From the NCBI GenBank assembly GCA_002784145.1, contig PFKE01000088.1:1-64000 (forward strand): a stretch of 64,000 nt of DNA. Reading direction: 5' to 3'. Below are positions 25,255-35,342 of this stretch, one piece after another. This DNA is from Flavobacteriaceae bacterium CG_4_10_14_3_um_filter_33_47 (GTDB taxonomy: Bacteria > Bacteroidota > Bacteroidia > Flavobacteriales > Flavobacteriaceae). The position numbers and the translations under genes are program-made. Under the pieces are notes generated by a model, which ran no database searches, was not told where the DNA came from, and saw only the letters and a list, made by a program, of their open reading frames with translations. The first letter of the stretch is position 1. Each line of letters starts with the position of its first letter.

Positions 25255-25283
25255 TTTATGTTTTTAGGGTCTAAAAACATAAA
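25255..25283. promoter_or_regulatory. perfect inverted repeat in the tpx-katG intergenic region
   Basis: TTTATGTTTTTA and TAAAAACATAAA flank GGGTC, giving 12-bp perfect arms. It lies 38 bases upstream of the tpx start, between two divergent peroxidase genes. It could be an operator or a leader hairpin. Confidence 0.5.
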
Positions 25284-25437
25284 TTGTTTTAATAAAAAAG
25301 AATAAAATAACATTATTAAAATCTATCAATTACAACTTAATCAATAAGTTTTATCAATTTAAATATCAAATATAAAAATAGAATTTATCAAGTTTTTAAG
25401 GGCTTATTTCGTAAATTTAAATGAATATAATTTTTAA

Positions 25438-27618
<2,181 letters not shown>

Positions 27619-27640
27619 TTATTTGGGGTTTTATGCGTAA

Positions 27641-27676
27641 AAAGAAGCCGTCTCAAAAACTTGAGGCGGTTTTTTA
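27641..27676 (+). terminator. katG terminator, near-copy of the one at 3093
   Basis: AAAAAGAAGCCGTCTC and GAGGCGGTTTTTT form the same stem seen after the peroxiredoxin operon, with a shorter loop. Confidence 0.8.
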
Positions 27677-27963
27677 TGTTTTTTTCAATCTTAAAGTACT
27701 GCTATTTTATATATATGATTTAAAGACTGCTATATATAAATTTAAAACGTTACAATCAGTGTCCAACTGCAAAAAAAATATTAAAGTGAGCCACTTAAAA
27801 CGGAAAACATTTAATCAATTAAAAACTAACTACTGCATAAGTTCTAAAACGATTCTTAATATTTAATACTGCCCTCTCCTTCATCAAATGATGGCATCAA
27901 CTTGTCTTCTCTTTTACATACAACCATTAAAGCATATTAAAAATTAGCCCAATAACTTTTATG
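27677..27963. other. intergenic, no supported gene
   Basis: About 290 AT-rich bases between the katG terminator and the DEAD-box promoter. The 77-codon ORF at 27633-27866 runs through the terminator and has no protein-like character. I see no RNA gene. Confidence 0.5.
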
Positions 27964-27971
27964 TATCTTTG
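27964..27971 (+). promoter_or_regulatory. -7 box of the DEAD-box helicase gene
   Basis: TATCTTTG is an exact TAnnTTTG match 19 bases before the ATG at 27991. It lies inside the first codons of the longer ORF, which supports the downstream start. Confidence 0.6.
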
Positions 27972-27990
27972 CAGCAAATTTCAATATAAC

Positions 27991-29229
27991 ATGTCGTTTA
28001 AAGACTTACAACTTAACAGACCCATTTTAAGAGCCGTTGCCGAAGCTGGTTATGACAACCCAACCTTGGTTCAAGAAAAAACCATTCCGTTGGTTTTAGC
28101 AAAAAAAGATGTGATTGTGTCTGCTCAAACGGGTACGGGCAAAACCGCTGCATATGCCTTGCCCATTTTACAACTATTGTTCGATAAACAAGATGCCAGT
28201 AAAAAAGGCAAGAAAATTAGAGCGCTAATTGTTAGCCCAACGCGCGAATTAGCCATTCAAATAGATGAAAATTTTAAAAAGTACAGCACCTACACTAATT
28301 TAAGAACAACCGTTGTTTTTGGAGGTGCATCAATAGAACCTCAAATAGACGTTTTGAAAAAAAGTGTGGATATTTTAATTGCTACGCCAGGCCGCTTACT
28401 CGATTTACACAAACAAGATATTATTAACCTCGATTGTATTGAAATTTTGGTTTTGGATGAAGCCGATTTAATGTTGGATATGGGCTTTATAGACGATGTT
28501 AAAAAAATTGAGCGTTTATGTACTAGTGAAAAACAGATTTTATTGTTTTCTGCAACCATACCATTTAAAGTGGAGCAACTGGCAAATACCATTTTAAATG
28601 CACCAGAACGTGTTGAAGTTGCCGTAAACTCATCCACTTCAAAAAACGTCAATCAAGTTTTGTATTATGTGCCTAAACGCAATAAAATTGAATTGTGTTT
28701 GCATATATTACGAAATACCATAAAAGGCAGTATTCTTATTTTTAGACGTACCAAATTTGGTGTTGAAAAGTTAGAACAAACCCTTAAAAAAAACGGTTAC
28801 AAAGTGGATAGTATTCATGGCGATAAAAGTCAGAATTTAAGAGAAGAAGCTTTAAAAAACTTCAAAACCCACCAAGTAAACATTTTAATAGCTACCGATG
28901 TGGCGGCACGTGGCATTGACATAAATGAGCTGGATGCGGTAATAAATTTCGATTTACCAAACGTACCCGAAACCTACGTACACCGCATTGGAAGAACTGC
29001 CCGAGCTGGAAAGACTGGAACGTCTTATTCTTTCTGTTCGGCCGATGAAAAACCTTATGTAGCGAGCATTCAGCAACTTATACAATTACAATTAGATGTT
29101 ATTGAAGACCATCCTTACCCTCTAGACCCAAAAGCCAAGAAAGAAATACACCGAACTCCTGGGAAAAGCAAGCACAAAAAAGGTCGCAAAAGTGAAGGTT
29201 CAAAAAAGAATAAGAAACGCTGGTACTAA
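27991..29229 (+). CDS. DEAD-box ATP-dependent RNA helicase
   Basis: About 412 residues with the full motif series: SAQTGTGKTAAYALPIL (I), PTRELAIQ (Ia), TPGRLLDL (Ib), DEADLMLDMGF (II), SATIPF (III), STRRTK-like IFRRTKFG (IV), TDVAARGIDI (V) and HRIGRTARAG (VI). The lysine/arginine-rich tail (KSKHKKGRKSEGSKKNKKR) should bind RNA. RhlE-like members remodel ribosomal RNA or mRNA, often at low temperature. Start at 27991 (MSFKDLQLN) because the promoter -7 box lies within the longer ORF. Confidence 0.95.
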   Translation: MSFKDLQLNRPILRAVAEAGYDNPTLVQEKTIPLVLAKKDVIVSAQTGTGKTAAYALPILQLLFDKQDASKKGKKIRALIVSPTRELAIQIDENFKKYSTYTNLRTTVVFGGASIEPQIDVLKKSVDILIATPGRLLDLHKQDIINLDCIEILVLDEADLMLDMGFIDDVKKIERLCTSEKQILLFSATIPFKVEQLANTILNAPERVEVAVNSSTSKNVNQVLYYVPKRNKIELCLHILRNTIKGSILIFRRTKFGVEKLEQTLKKNGYKVDSIHGDKSQNLREEALKNFKTHQVNILIATDVAARGIDINELDAVINFDLPNVPETYVHRIGRTARAGKTGTSYSFCSADEKPYVASIQQLIQLQLDVIEDHPYPLDPKAKKEIHRTPGKSKHKKGRKSEGSKKNKKRWY

Positions 29230-29339
29230 ATCGCCTATAATTCCGTTAATTAATAACTATCTTTAAACAAAACAAAAAAAATCAACAGACTTCTTCTTAC
29301 CATACTAACGATACCAACGCCTTTAAAATTTAAACTGTA

Positions 29340-30314
29340 ATGAATTTTACAAACCCGTTAGTGTATGGTATTCCCTTTTTTTTGGGTCTTATTTTACTTG
29401 AACTAACTTACAGCAAAACCCATAACTATAAAAATCTCTATAAGTGGAAAGATTTAGCATCCAGCCTTACTATGGGTGTTGGATCTATTGTTATTGCGCC
29501 GTTAATCAAAACGATTTCAGCCATTATCATTTTTAGTTATGTTTACGAATTATTCAACCCTATCGTTGGTGGCATTCGCACCAATATTATGGGCTGGGAA
29601 TCTTTTGGTTATGCCTGGTATGTTTGGATTTCATGTCAATTTTTAGACGATTTCTCCTATTATTGGTTCCATAGACAAAACCACATGGTTCGTTTCTTAT
29701 GGGCTGCACACATTGTTCATCACTCTTCTGGAAATTTCAATCTGGGAACAGCTGTTAGAAACGGCTGGTTCACTATTTTATACAAACCTTTGTTTTACAT
29801 GTGGTTACCTGCTATTGGATTTCCACCAGAAATGGTTATTGTATGCTTAGGTATCGAAGCCCTTTGGCAATTTCAGTTGCATTCGGCTTACATTCCTAAA
29901 ATGGGAATTATTGAAAAAATATTCAATACACATACCATGCACCAAGTGCATCACGCCAAAAATTTAGAATACATGGATAAAAATCATGGTGGATTTTTAA
30001 ATATGTTCGATAAACTATTTGGAACCTGGAAAGAATTAGACGAAGATATAGCTATTGAATATGGTGTTACAAAACCACCAAATTCTTATAATCCTTTGGT
30101 GATATTAACCCATGAATATAAGGACATTTGGAAAGATATGAAGAAAAGCCCAAATATATTTCATAAATTCATGTATGCCTTTGGTCCTCCTGGCTGGAGC
30201 CATGATGGAAGCACTTTAACCATTAAACAAATGCGGAATAAAATGGAATTAACCCATAAAACAAGCATTACATATGCTAAGTTACAAAGCACTAATTTTC
30301 AAATCGTTGATTAA
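29340..30314 (+). CDS. sterol desaturase / fatty acid hydroxylase family membrane protein
   Basis: A 324-residue integral membrane di-iron enzyme. The histidine clusters are present: WFHRQNHMVRFLWAAHIVHHSS and THTMHQVHHA. Hydrophobic segments lie at ~5-20, 45-70, 85-105 and 140-180. Members hydroxylate or desaturate lipids, carotenoids or alkylglycerols; the substrate here is unknown. Its 3' end overlaps the convergent anti-sigma-like ORF by 23 bases. Confidence 0.9.
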   Translation: MNFTNPLVYGIPFFLGLILLELTYSKTHNYKNLYKWKDLASSLTMGVGSIVIAPLIKTISAIIIFSYVYELFNPIVGGIRTNIMGWESFGYAWYVWISCQFLDDFSYYWFHRQNHMVRFLWAAHIVHHSSGNFNLGTAVRNGWFTILYKPLFYMWLPAIGFPPEMVIVCLGIEALWQFQLHSAYIPKMGIIEKIFNTHTMHQVHHAKNLEYMDKNHGGFLNMFDKLFGTWKELDEDIAIEYGVTKPPNSYNPLVILTHEYKDIWKDMKKSPNIFHKFMYAFGPPGWSHDGSTLTIKQMRNKMELTHKTSITYAKLQSTNFQIVD

Positions 30315-30720
30315 AATGATGTTTTAAAAACGGAATTTGTACACACACCATAATACCTAAAAGAAGTAGTGAGTAGCTAAGCGTTTTAGAAACTTCAAAA
30401 CCAGATATTTTAAAACCAGAAAATACCTTGGTGATTTTATTGTTGGTAAGAACACTAAAATCTATGGTACTCAAGAAACCAGTAGATTCTGTTTTTATGC
30501 TAAATGCAATAAAAATAGTTAAAGCCAGTAGTGCAAAACCAATAAAAAACCAACCAATTTTAGATATTAAAGGTTTGTAAATAAATACATTAGTTGAACT
30601 TAATGCCTTAATTTGAGACATGACATTGGCCGTGAAATCAAATGAAGGTGTTTGCAACGTGTTTTCCTTCATAAGTTTATCAACTAATTTTTCTATATGC
30701 TTTTCTGAATTATCGTTCAT
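30292..30720 (-). CDS. single-pass membrane protein, probable anti-sigma partner
   Basis: A 142-residue protein with a short hydrophilic N-terminus (EKHIEKLVDKLMKENTLQTPS) and two hydrophobic stretches (WFFIGFALLALTIFIAFSI and LSYSLLLLGIMVCVQIPFL). Its start overlaps the end of the ECF sigma gene by 11 bases, so the two are translationally coupled. That pairing is typical of sigma/anti-sigma units, but no zinc-binding anti-sigma motif is seen. Function is inferred from context only. Confidence 0.7.
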   Translation of the reverse strand: MNDNSEKHIEKLVDKLMKENTLQTPSFDFTANVMSQIKALSSTNVFIYKPLISKIGWFFIGFALLALTIFIAFSIKTESTGFLSTIDFSVLTNNKITKVFSGFKISGFEVSKTLSYSLLLLGIMVCVQIPFLKHHFNQRFEN

Positions 30721-31291
30721 AATATTCCATTATTTCAGGTTCTAATCGTTCTTTTAAAATGGTGGTCAACTTTTTCCTACTTCTAAACAACTTGACTTTA
30801 ACATTATTGGCCGTTACATTGATAACTTTTGCTATCTCATCTAAAGATTGTTCTTCAAAATAAAATAAAGTTAACAAAAAAGCATCATCACTTGGCAACA
30901 GATTTATGCAATCTTGTATAGCTTGTCTTCGTTCCTCATCTTCCATAGCATCAAGAGCATTGTCTAAACTTTTAATTTGATTGGTGTTGAACTCATCTAT
31001 TGAAACAACCTGTTGCTCTCTTTTATGCTTTTTCAATCTATCCAAACACGTATTATAGGTTACCTTATAAATCCAAGTTGAAAATTTTGAATCGCCATTA
31101 AATTGACTTAACGATTTAAATACTTTTATAAACGTGTCTTGAGCAACTTCTTCAGCTTCTTCCCTATTTTTAACCATTTTTAACGCCAAAGAAAATACCA
31201 AATCTTTATAACGATCCACTAAAACGCTGAATGCGTTAGTGTTTCCTTCAATAATTAAATTGATATAATATATGTCGTTGTTGGTGGTCAT
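30710..31291 (-). CDS. ECF-type RNA polymerase sigma factor
   Basis: A 193-residue sigma-70 family protein with region 2 (VLVDRYKDLVFSLALKMVKNREEAEEVAQDTFIKVFK) and region 4 (LPSDDAFLLTLFYFEEQSLDEIAKVINVTANNVKVKLFRSRKKL). No region 1 or 3, as expected for ECF factors. It is coupled to a membrane protein downstream and divergent from the DUF6249 gene. Its stress signal is unknown. Confidence 0.94.
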   Translation of the reverse strand: MTTNNDIYYINLIIEGNTNAFSVLVDRYKDLVFSLALKMVKNREEAEEVAQDTFIKVFKSLSQFNGDSKFSTWIYKVTYNTCLDRLKKHKREQQVVSIDEFNTNQIKSLDNALDAMEDEERRQAIQDCINLLPSDDAFLLTLFYFEEQSLDEIAKVINVTANNVKVKLFRSRKKLTTILKERLEPEIMEYYER

Positions 31292-31432
31292 TTGTATGTA
31301 AGACGACGGTTATTGGACTAAGGTTACACGAGATTTTAAAATTATTTTTTATAAAAAGGTGTAACCTAAATAAAAAAGGTGTCGTCATAAGCTATGAACA
31401 CATTAAAAATAATCAATTAAAAACGAACAATT

Positions 31433-31780
31433 ATGGGATCAGAATTAATTATAGTACCTGTCATGTTTGGAGCTATTTTTGGAATTGTATATTTATACCT
31501 TTCCACTCGAAACAAAGAACGATTAGCACTTATTGAAAAAGGCGCAGACGCCAGTATTTTCATTAAAGGTAAAGGTCATACCGCACCTATTTGGAAAGTG
31601 TTAATTTTAAACCTAGCCTTATTATTAATGGGTATTGGATTAGGTGTTTTTATAGCCTCTCTTTTAGCTAATTACACAAGCTTGGACGAAGATGCTATTT
31701 ATCCTGCAGTTATTTTCTTTATGGCTGGCGTTGGTTTATTTGTAGGATTCAACATGACCAAAAATTTGGAAAAAGAATAG
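31433..31780 (+). CDS. DUF6249 family membrane protein
   Basis: A 115-residue protein with three hydrophobic segments (IIVPVMFGAIFGIVYLYL; VLILNLALLLMGIGLGVFI; YPAVIFFMAGVGLFVGF) and the conserved loop TRNKERLALIEKGADASIF typical of DUF6249. It is divergently placed next to the ECF sigma gene, a frequent neighbour in Flavobacteriaceae, and may belong to its regulon. No biochemical function is known to me. Confidence 0.82.
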   Translation: MGSELIIVPVMFGAIFGIVYLYLSTRNKERLALIEKGADASIFIKGKGHTAPIWKVLILNLALLLMGIGLGVFIASLLANYTSLDEDAIYPAVIFFMAGVGLFVGFNMTKNLEKE

Positions 31781-31806
31781 AACTATTTCCTACCTTAAAA
31801 AACATT

Positions 31807-31840
31807 AAATCCTGCTTTCTTAATGGTAAGCAGGATTTTT
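31807..31840. terminator. bidirectional terminator between DUF6249 and VanX-like genes
   Basis: AAATCCTGCTT and AAGCAGGATTT form a perfect 11-bp stem with a 10-base loop, T-rich on both sides. It overlaps the stop codon of the convergent gene. Confidence 0.8.
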
Positions 31841-32505
31841 TATTCAATAACAAAATCAAAATATGTGTCTGGAAATGGCTCTTGCCTTAATGTAAAATGC
31901 CACCATTCCTTTGGGTAATTTCTAAAGCCATGTCGCAACATGACATTTTGCAATAACTGCCTGTTATTTTTTTGCTCTTTGGTTATTCCTTGAAAATTAA
32001 CCCAGGATTCTTCTCCAAAAAAATCATAAGGAGTTCCCATATCTAAAGGTTTGCCTGTATTGGCATCAATAATGGTTAAATCTAAGGTGCTTCCTTTACT
32101 ATGCCCAGAGCGAGTTGCAATATATTCTTCTTTAAATAAGCTGCTTTTGTCAACATTTGGATAATATGTTTTCTTATTTATAGTATCATTTAAATGTCTA
32201 GCCCAATCTATAAAATGATTTACAGCGCGTTGTGGCCTATACCCATCATACACTTTTAAGCATAAATTCTGAAGCAATAATACCTCCTGAACTTTCTTTA
32301 AAGCATTGGCAGTTTCCTTAGTTAAAATAAGCTTATGAGATTGATAACCTTCAATTGGCTTGCCTACAAAATTATGGTTTGTATAATATCTTAATTCTAC
32401 ATTTAAATCTGGTATAACATCTTCAACGTAAACAAACCCTTCTGGTAACTGACCAAACATAAATATATTTAAAAACATGAATAAAAAAGTTAACCAATAT
32501 TTCAT
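31840..32505 (-). CDS. D-alanyl-D-alanine dipeptidase, M15D (VanX/DdpX-like)
   Basis: A 221-residue zinc peptidase with an N-terminal signal peptide (LTFLFMFLNIFMFGQ), so it acts in the periplasm. Zinc ligands are in SGHSKGSTLDLTI (H, D) and KEWWHF (H), and YDGYRPQRAV contributes the catalytic arginine. It cleaves D-Ala-D-Ala or related peptides from wall turnover. No van resistance genes are adjacent, so a recycling role is more likely than vancomycin resistance. Confidence 0.92.
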   Translation of the reverse strand: MKYWLTFLFMFLNIFMFGQLPEGFVYVEDVIPDLNVELRYYTNHNFVGKPIEGYQSHKLILTKETANALKKVQEVLLLQNLCLKVYDGYRPQRAVNHFIDWARHLNDTINKKTYYPNVDKSSLFKEEYIATRSGHSKGSTLDLTIIDANTGKPLDMGTPYDFFGEESWVNFQGITKEQKNNRQLLQNVMLRHGFRNYPKEWWHFTLRQEPFPDTYFDFVIE

Positions 32506-32549
32506 ATGACTTCAATTTAAGCTAATTTAGAGAAATTAATTTTGAAAAT

Positions 32550-32909
32550 ATGACTTATCCTTGGCATTTATACCTCATGGCCTTATTGTATGTTATTGCA
32601 GGTATTTTTCATTTTATAAAACCAAAAATATATCTGAGAATTATGCCACATTATCTACCTAATGCTAAATTTTTAGTTTTTTTAAGTGGCTTTTTTGAAA
32701 TAATTTTAGGGCTGGCTTTATGCATTCCCATTCTCAAAAACATCTCTATTTACGGCATTATCTTAATGCTATTGGTGTTTTTAATGATTCACTTTTACAT
32801 GCTCTCAAGTAAAAAAGCTGGCGCAGGAATCCCAAGATGGCTATTAATTTTAAGAATTCCAATGCAATTTGCTTTGATGTTTTGGGCTTATTCCTATTTA
32901 AACTTATAA
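32550..32909 (+). CDS. DoxX-like small membrane protein
   Basis: A 119-residue protein with four hydrophobic segments, starting YPWHLYLMALLYVIAGIFHFIKPKIYLRIMP. The HF-x-KP motif after the first helix and the IPILKNISIYGIIL region match DoxX/MauE-type proteins. The biochemical role is poorly defined. Five bases separate it from alkB, implying co-transcription. Confidence 0.8.
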   Translation: MTYPWHLYLMALLYVIAGIFHFIKPKIYLRIMPHYLPNAKFLVFLSGFFEIILGLALCIPILKNISIYGIILMLLVFLMIHFYMLSSKKAGAGIPRWLLILRIPMQFALMFWAYSYLNL

Positions 32910-32914
32910 ACCCT

Positions 32915-33508
32915 ATGCTTTTTACTGAAGTTTTACCGCTAAACATGAAGGATGCAGATGTGATCTATTATCCAAACTTTTTTACCCAAGAGCAATCCAA
33001 TGCCTATTTTAATACGCTCTTAAACACGATAGAATGGCAAGAAGACACCATAAAAGTTTTTGGAAAAACATATTTACAACCTAGGTTAACGGCTCTTTAC
33101 GCTAATAATAAAAATCCTTATTCCTATTCAAATATCATCATGCATCCAAAAGCTTTTACAAAAGAGTTGAACGACATAAAAAACAAAATAGAAAAAGCAG
33201 TCCATATAAAATTTACAACCTGTCTGGCCAACTTATACAGAAATGGAAATGAAAGTAATGGTTGGCATGCAGATAATGAAAAAGAACTTGGTAAAAACCC
33301 AGCGATTGCTTCAGTGACATTTGGGGCTGAACGCATGTTTCATTTTAAACATAAATACAACCCAAATCTTAAAAGCAAGTTAATTTTAAATCATGGAAGT
33401 TTACTCCTAATGAAAGGATCTACCCAAGAAAACTGGTTGCATCAATTACCAAAAACCAAAAAACTTATTGGAAAAAGAATCAATCTTACTTTTAGAATTA
33501 TTGCATAA
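32915..33508 (+). CDS. alkB: AlkB-like Fe(II)/2-oxoglutarate DNA repair dioxygenase
   Basis: About 197 residues. The iron-binding triad is visible as HxD in NGWHADNEKEL and the later H in WLHQLPKT. The 2-oxoglutarate-binding arginines are in KRINLTFRIIA. It repairs alkylated bases by oxidative demethylation, like the ALKBH2/3 class. The longer ORF from 32837 overlaps the DoxX gene by 70 bases, so the ATG at 32915 (MLFTEVLPLN), 5 bases after the DoxX stop, is preferred. A terminator follows directly. Confidence 0.93.
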   Translation: MLFTEVLPLNMKDADVIYYPNFFTQEQSNAYFNTLLNTIEWQEDTIKVFGKTYLQPRLTALYANNKNPYSYSNIIMHPKAFTKELNDIKNKIEKAVHIKFTTCLANLYRNGNESNGWHADNEKELGKNPAIASVTFGAERMFHFKHKYNPNLKSKLILNHGSLLLMKGSTQENWLHQLPKTKKLIGKRINLTFRIIA

Positions 33509-33724
33509 AAAAACCAAGATCCCTCAATCTTGGTTTTTCATTCATTTGCTTTTTTATTTTGAAGATAGATTTAGGGTCTCTATAACTACAACAAAATGCA
33601 AATATTAATTAATCCATTGAACTAAAAAGTATGTTATTTAGTACACTTCAAAAGTAGCATTAAATTTCAATTTCAACGTCTAAATGTATATTTTTTCGAT
33701 GTAATGCGAATTATTTTAACATTA
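33507..33724. repeat. duplicated intergenic unit, copy 1
   Basis: About 220 bases that recur at 33809-34031. Starts with a terminator hairpin (AACCAAGAT-ccctca-ATCTTGGTT) directly after alkB, then GATAGATTTAGGGTCTCTAT, then CCATTGAACTAAAAAGTATG with an ACTAAA/TTTAGT inverted repeat, and ends TTTTTTCGATGTAATGC. No ORF. The minus strand has a near-consensus promoter, so an ~85-nt RNA ending at the hairpin is possible. Confidence 0.6.
33512..33540. terminator. alkB terminator (copy 1 hairpin)
   Basis: A 9-bp perfect stem, loop CCCTCA, with A run before and T run after, so it can act in both directions. One base pair differs from copy 2 with the pairing kept. Confidence 0.8.
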
Positions 33725-33808
33725 TCTAAAAAAAGTGATAATAATCTTATAAAAAAGAAACCTTTAATGCTGTAAATGCAATAACATTAGCAGGAAAAAA
33801 TAAAGACA

Positions 33809-34031
33809 AAAAAAAACCGAGATCCCTCAATCTCGGTTTTCGTCAATCTGCTTTTTTTATTATGAAGATAGATTTAGGGTCTCTATATCTACTACATAAT
33901 GCAAATATTAATTAATTAATCCATTGAACTAAAAAGTATGTTATTTAGTACACTTCAAAAGTAATATTAAATTTTAATTTCAACGTTTAAATGTATATTT
34001 TTTCGATGTAATGCATTTTATTTTAACATTT
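33809..34031. repeat. duplicated intergenic unit, copy 2
   Basis: A second copy of the 33507-33724 unit, about 90% identical by eye over most of its length. The hairpin is AACCGAGAT-ccctca-ATCTCGGTT (33815-33838). A third, partial copy of the tail (ATATGCTTTTTTATCGATGAAATGC) follows at about 34040-34070. Confidence 0.6.
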
Positions 34032-34199
34032 TTAGACTAAATATGCTTTTTTATCGATGAAATGCATGCTTAAAATCATTCAAATATAATATAACACTTC
34101 TTCGTTATTTGTTCGTTTTAATATATTTTTACTAGGTTTAATAATAAAATCACTGGACTTCTGTTAATAAACACGTAAACGAAATAAGTTTCTAAAAAG

Positions 34200-35123
34200 A
34201 TGAAAACCAAACTATGTATTATCCTTTTATTTTTTTCAATCAAACTATTCTCTCAAGAGCTTCTATTTAGTTCACAAGATATTTCTGTAAACCCTATCAT
34301 TGAAGGAACGCTTTTAATTCCAAACAACATTGAAAAACCAAATTTAGTCATCATTATAGCTGGTTCTGGACCAACAGACCGAAATGGCAATCAAAGTTAT
34401 TTAAAAAACAACTCATTAAAAAAATTAGCTGAAGCGATTTCAAACAACAACATCGCTACTTTTAGATATGATAAACGCGTTATAAAACAACTTAAATTAA
34501 GAAATATAGATTACAATATTAAGTTTGATGATTTTGTTACAGATGCTATTTCTGTAATTGATTATTTTAAACAAAAAAACTCTTTTAATAAAATTTTTGT
34601 TTTAGGCCATAGCCAAGGCAGTTTAATAGGTATGTTAGCCGCTAAGGATAAGGCCGATGGTTTTATATCGGTAGCTGGAGTAGCTCAAACTATTGACCAT
34701 GTTATCATTGAGCAAATAAAAAAAACCTATCCTGTATTTGTTAATGATACCAAACAACTTTTTATGAGTTTAAGAGAGGGCAAAAAAACGGATAACTATC
34801 CACCAGAATTAGCTTCTGTATTTAATAAAGACATTCAAGCATTTATGATGAATTGGATGCAGTATAATCCACAGGATGAAATTAAAAAACTTAATATCCC
34901 CATTTTAATCCTTCATGGCACTAAAGACTTACAAGTTGAAAGCAAAGAAGCAGCTATGCTACATGAATCTGCAGCCAATTCGTATATGAAATTAATTGAA
35001 AACATGAATCATGTTTTAGTGGACATTGAAGGTGATGCACTAGAAAATTCTAAATCATACACAGAAGCTTACAGAAAAATTTCTCCTTTGCTTATCAAAG
35101 AAATTATTGATTTTATAAAATAG
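34200..35123 (+). CDS. secreted alpha/beta-hydrolase
   Basis: A 307-residue serine hydrolase with a signal peptide (IILLFFSIKLFSQ). The nucleophile is the serine of VLGHSQGSLIGM, the acid probably D in LHGTKDLQV, and the histidine is in MNHVLVD. The oxyanion region reads IIAGSGPTDRNG. Substrate unknown; an esterase or peptidase role is usual. It is a single-gene unit with a clear terminator. Confidence 0.9.
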   Translation: MKTKLCIILLFFSIKLFSQELLFSSQDISVNPIIEGTLLIPNNIEKPNLVIIIAGSGPTDRNGNQSYLKNNSLKKLAEAISNNNIATFRYDKRVIKQLKLRNIDYNIKFDDFVTDAISVIDYFKQKNSFNKIFVLGHSQGSLIGMLAAKDKADGFISVAGVAQTIDHVIIEQIKKTYPVFVNDTKQLFMSLREGKKTDNYPPELASVFNKDIQAFMMNWMQYNPQDEIKKLNIPILILHGTKDLQVESKEAAMLHESAANSYMKLIENMNHVLVDIEGDALENSKSYTEAYRKISPLLIKEIIDFIK

Positions 35124-35136
35124 TAAAAGCAAAAAA

Positions 35137-35164
35137 AAAGCATCCTAAAAAGGATGCTTTTTAC
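35137..35164 (+). terminator. terminator of the hydrolase gene
   Basis: AAAAGCATCCT-aaaa-AGGATGCTTTT, a perfect 11-bp stem followed by T residues. Confidence 0.85.
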
Positions 35165-35342
35165 TAACCAACCAAAAATATAATTACACTCTTAAGTTTA
35201 AAGTAACCACTCAATAAACTATTCATTTTGAATGTAACAATTATTATGTTTCAATGATTGTGCCAAATTATCTATTTAACAAAATCTTAATACTAATTTA
35301 TATTATAATATTTTGGTATTTTTAAACAAAATAAAATCTAAT

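Noticed and set aside
27633-27866. 77-codon ORF after katG
   Set aside because: It runs through the katG terminator and has no protein-family features.
31840-32505. Vancomycin resistance (VanX)
   Set aside because: No vanH/A/R/S neighbours, and the protein has a signal peptide; wall-peptide turnover is more likely.
33507-34070. CRISPR-like array
   Set aside because: Only two long copies plus a partial tail, no short regularly spaced repeats and no cas gene in the window.
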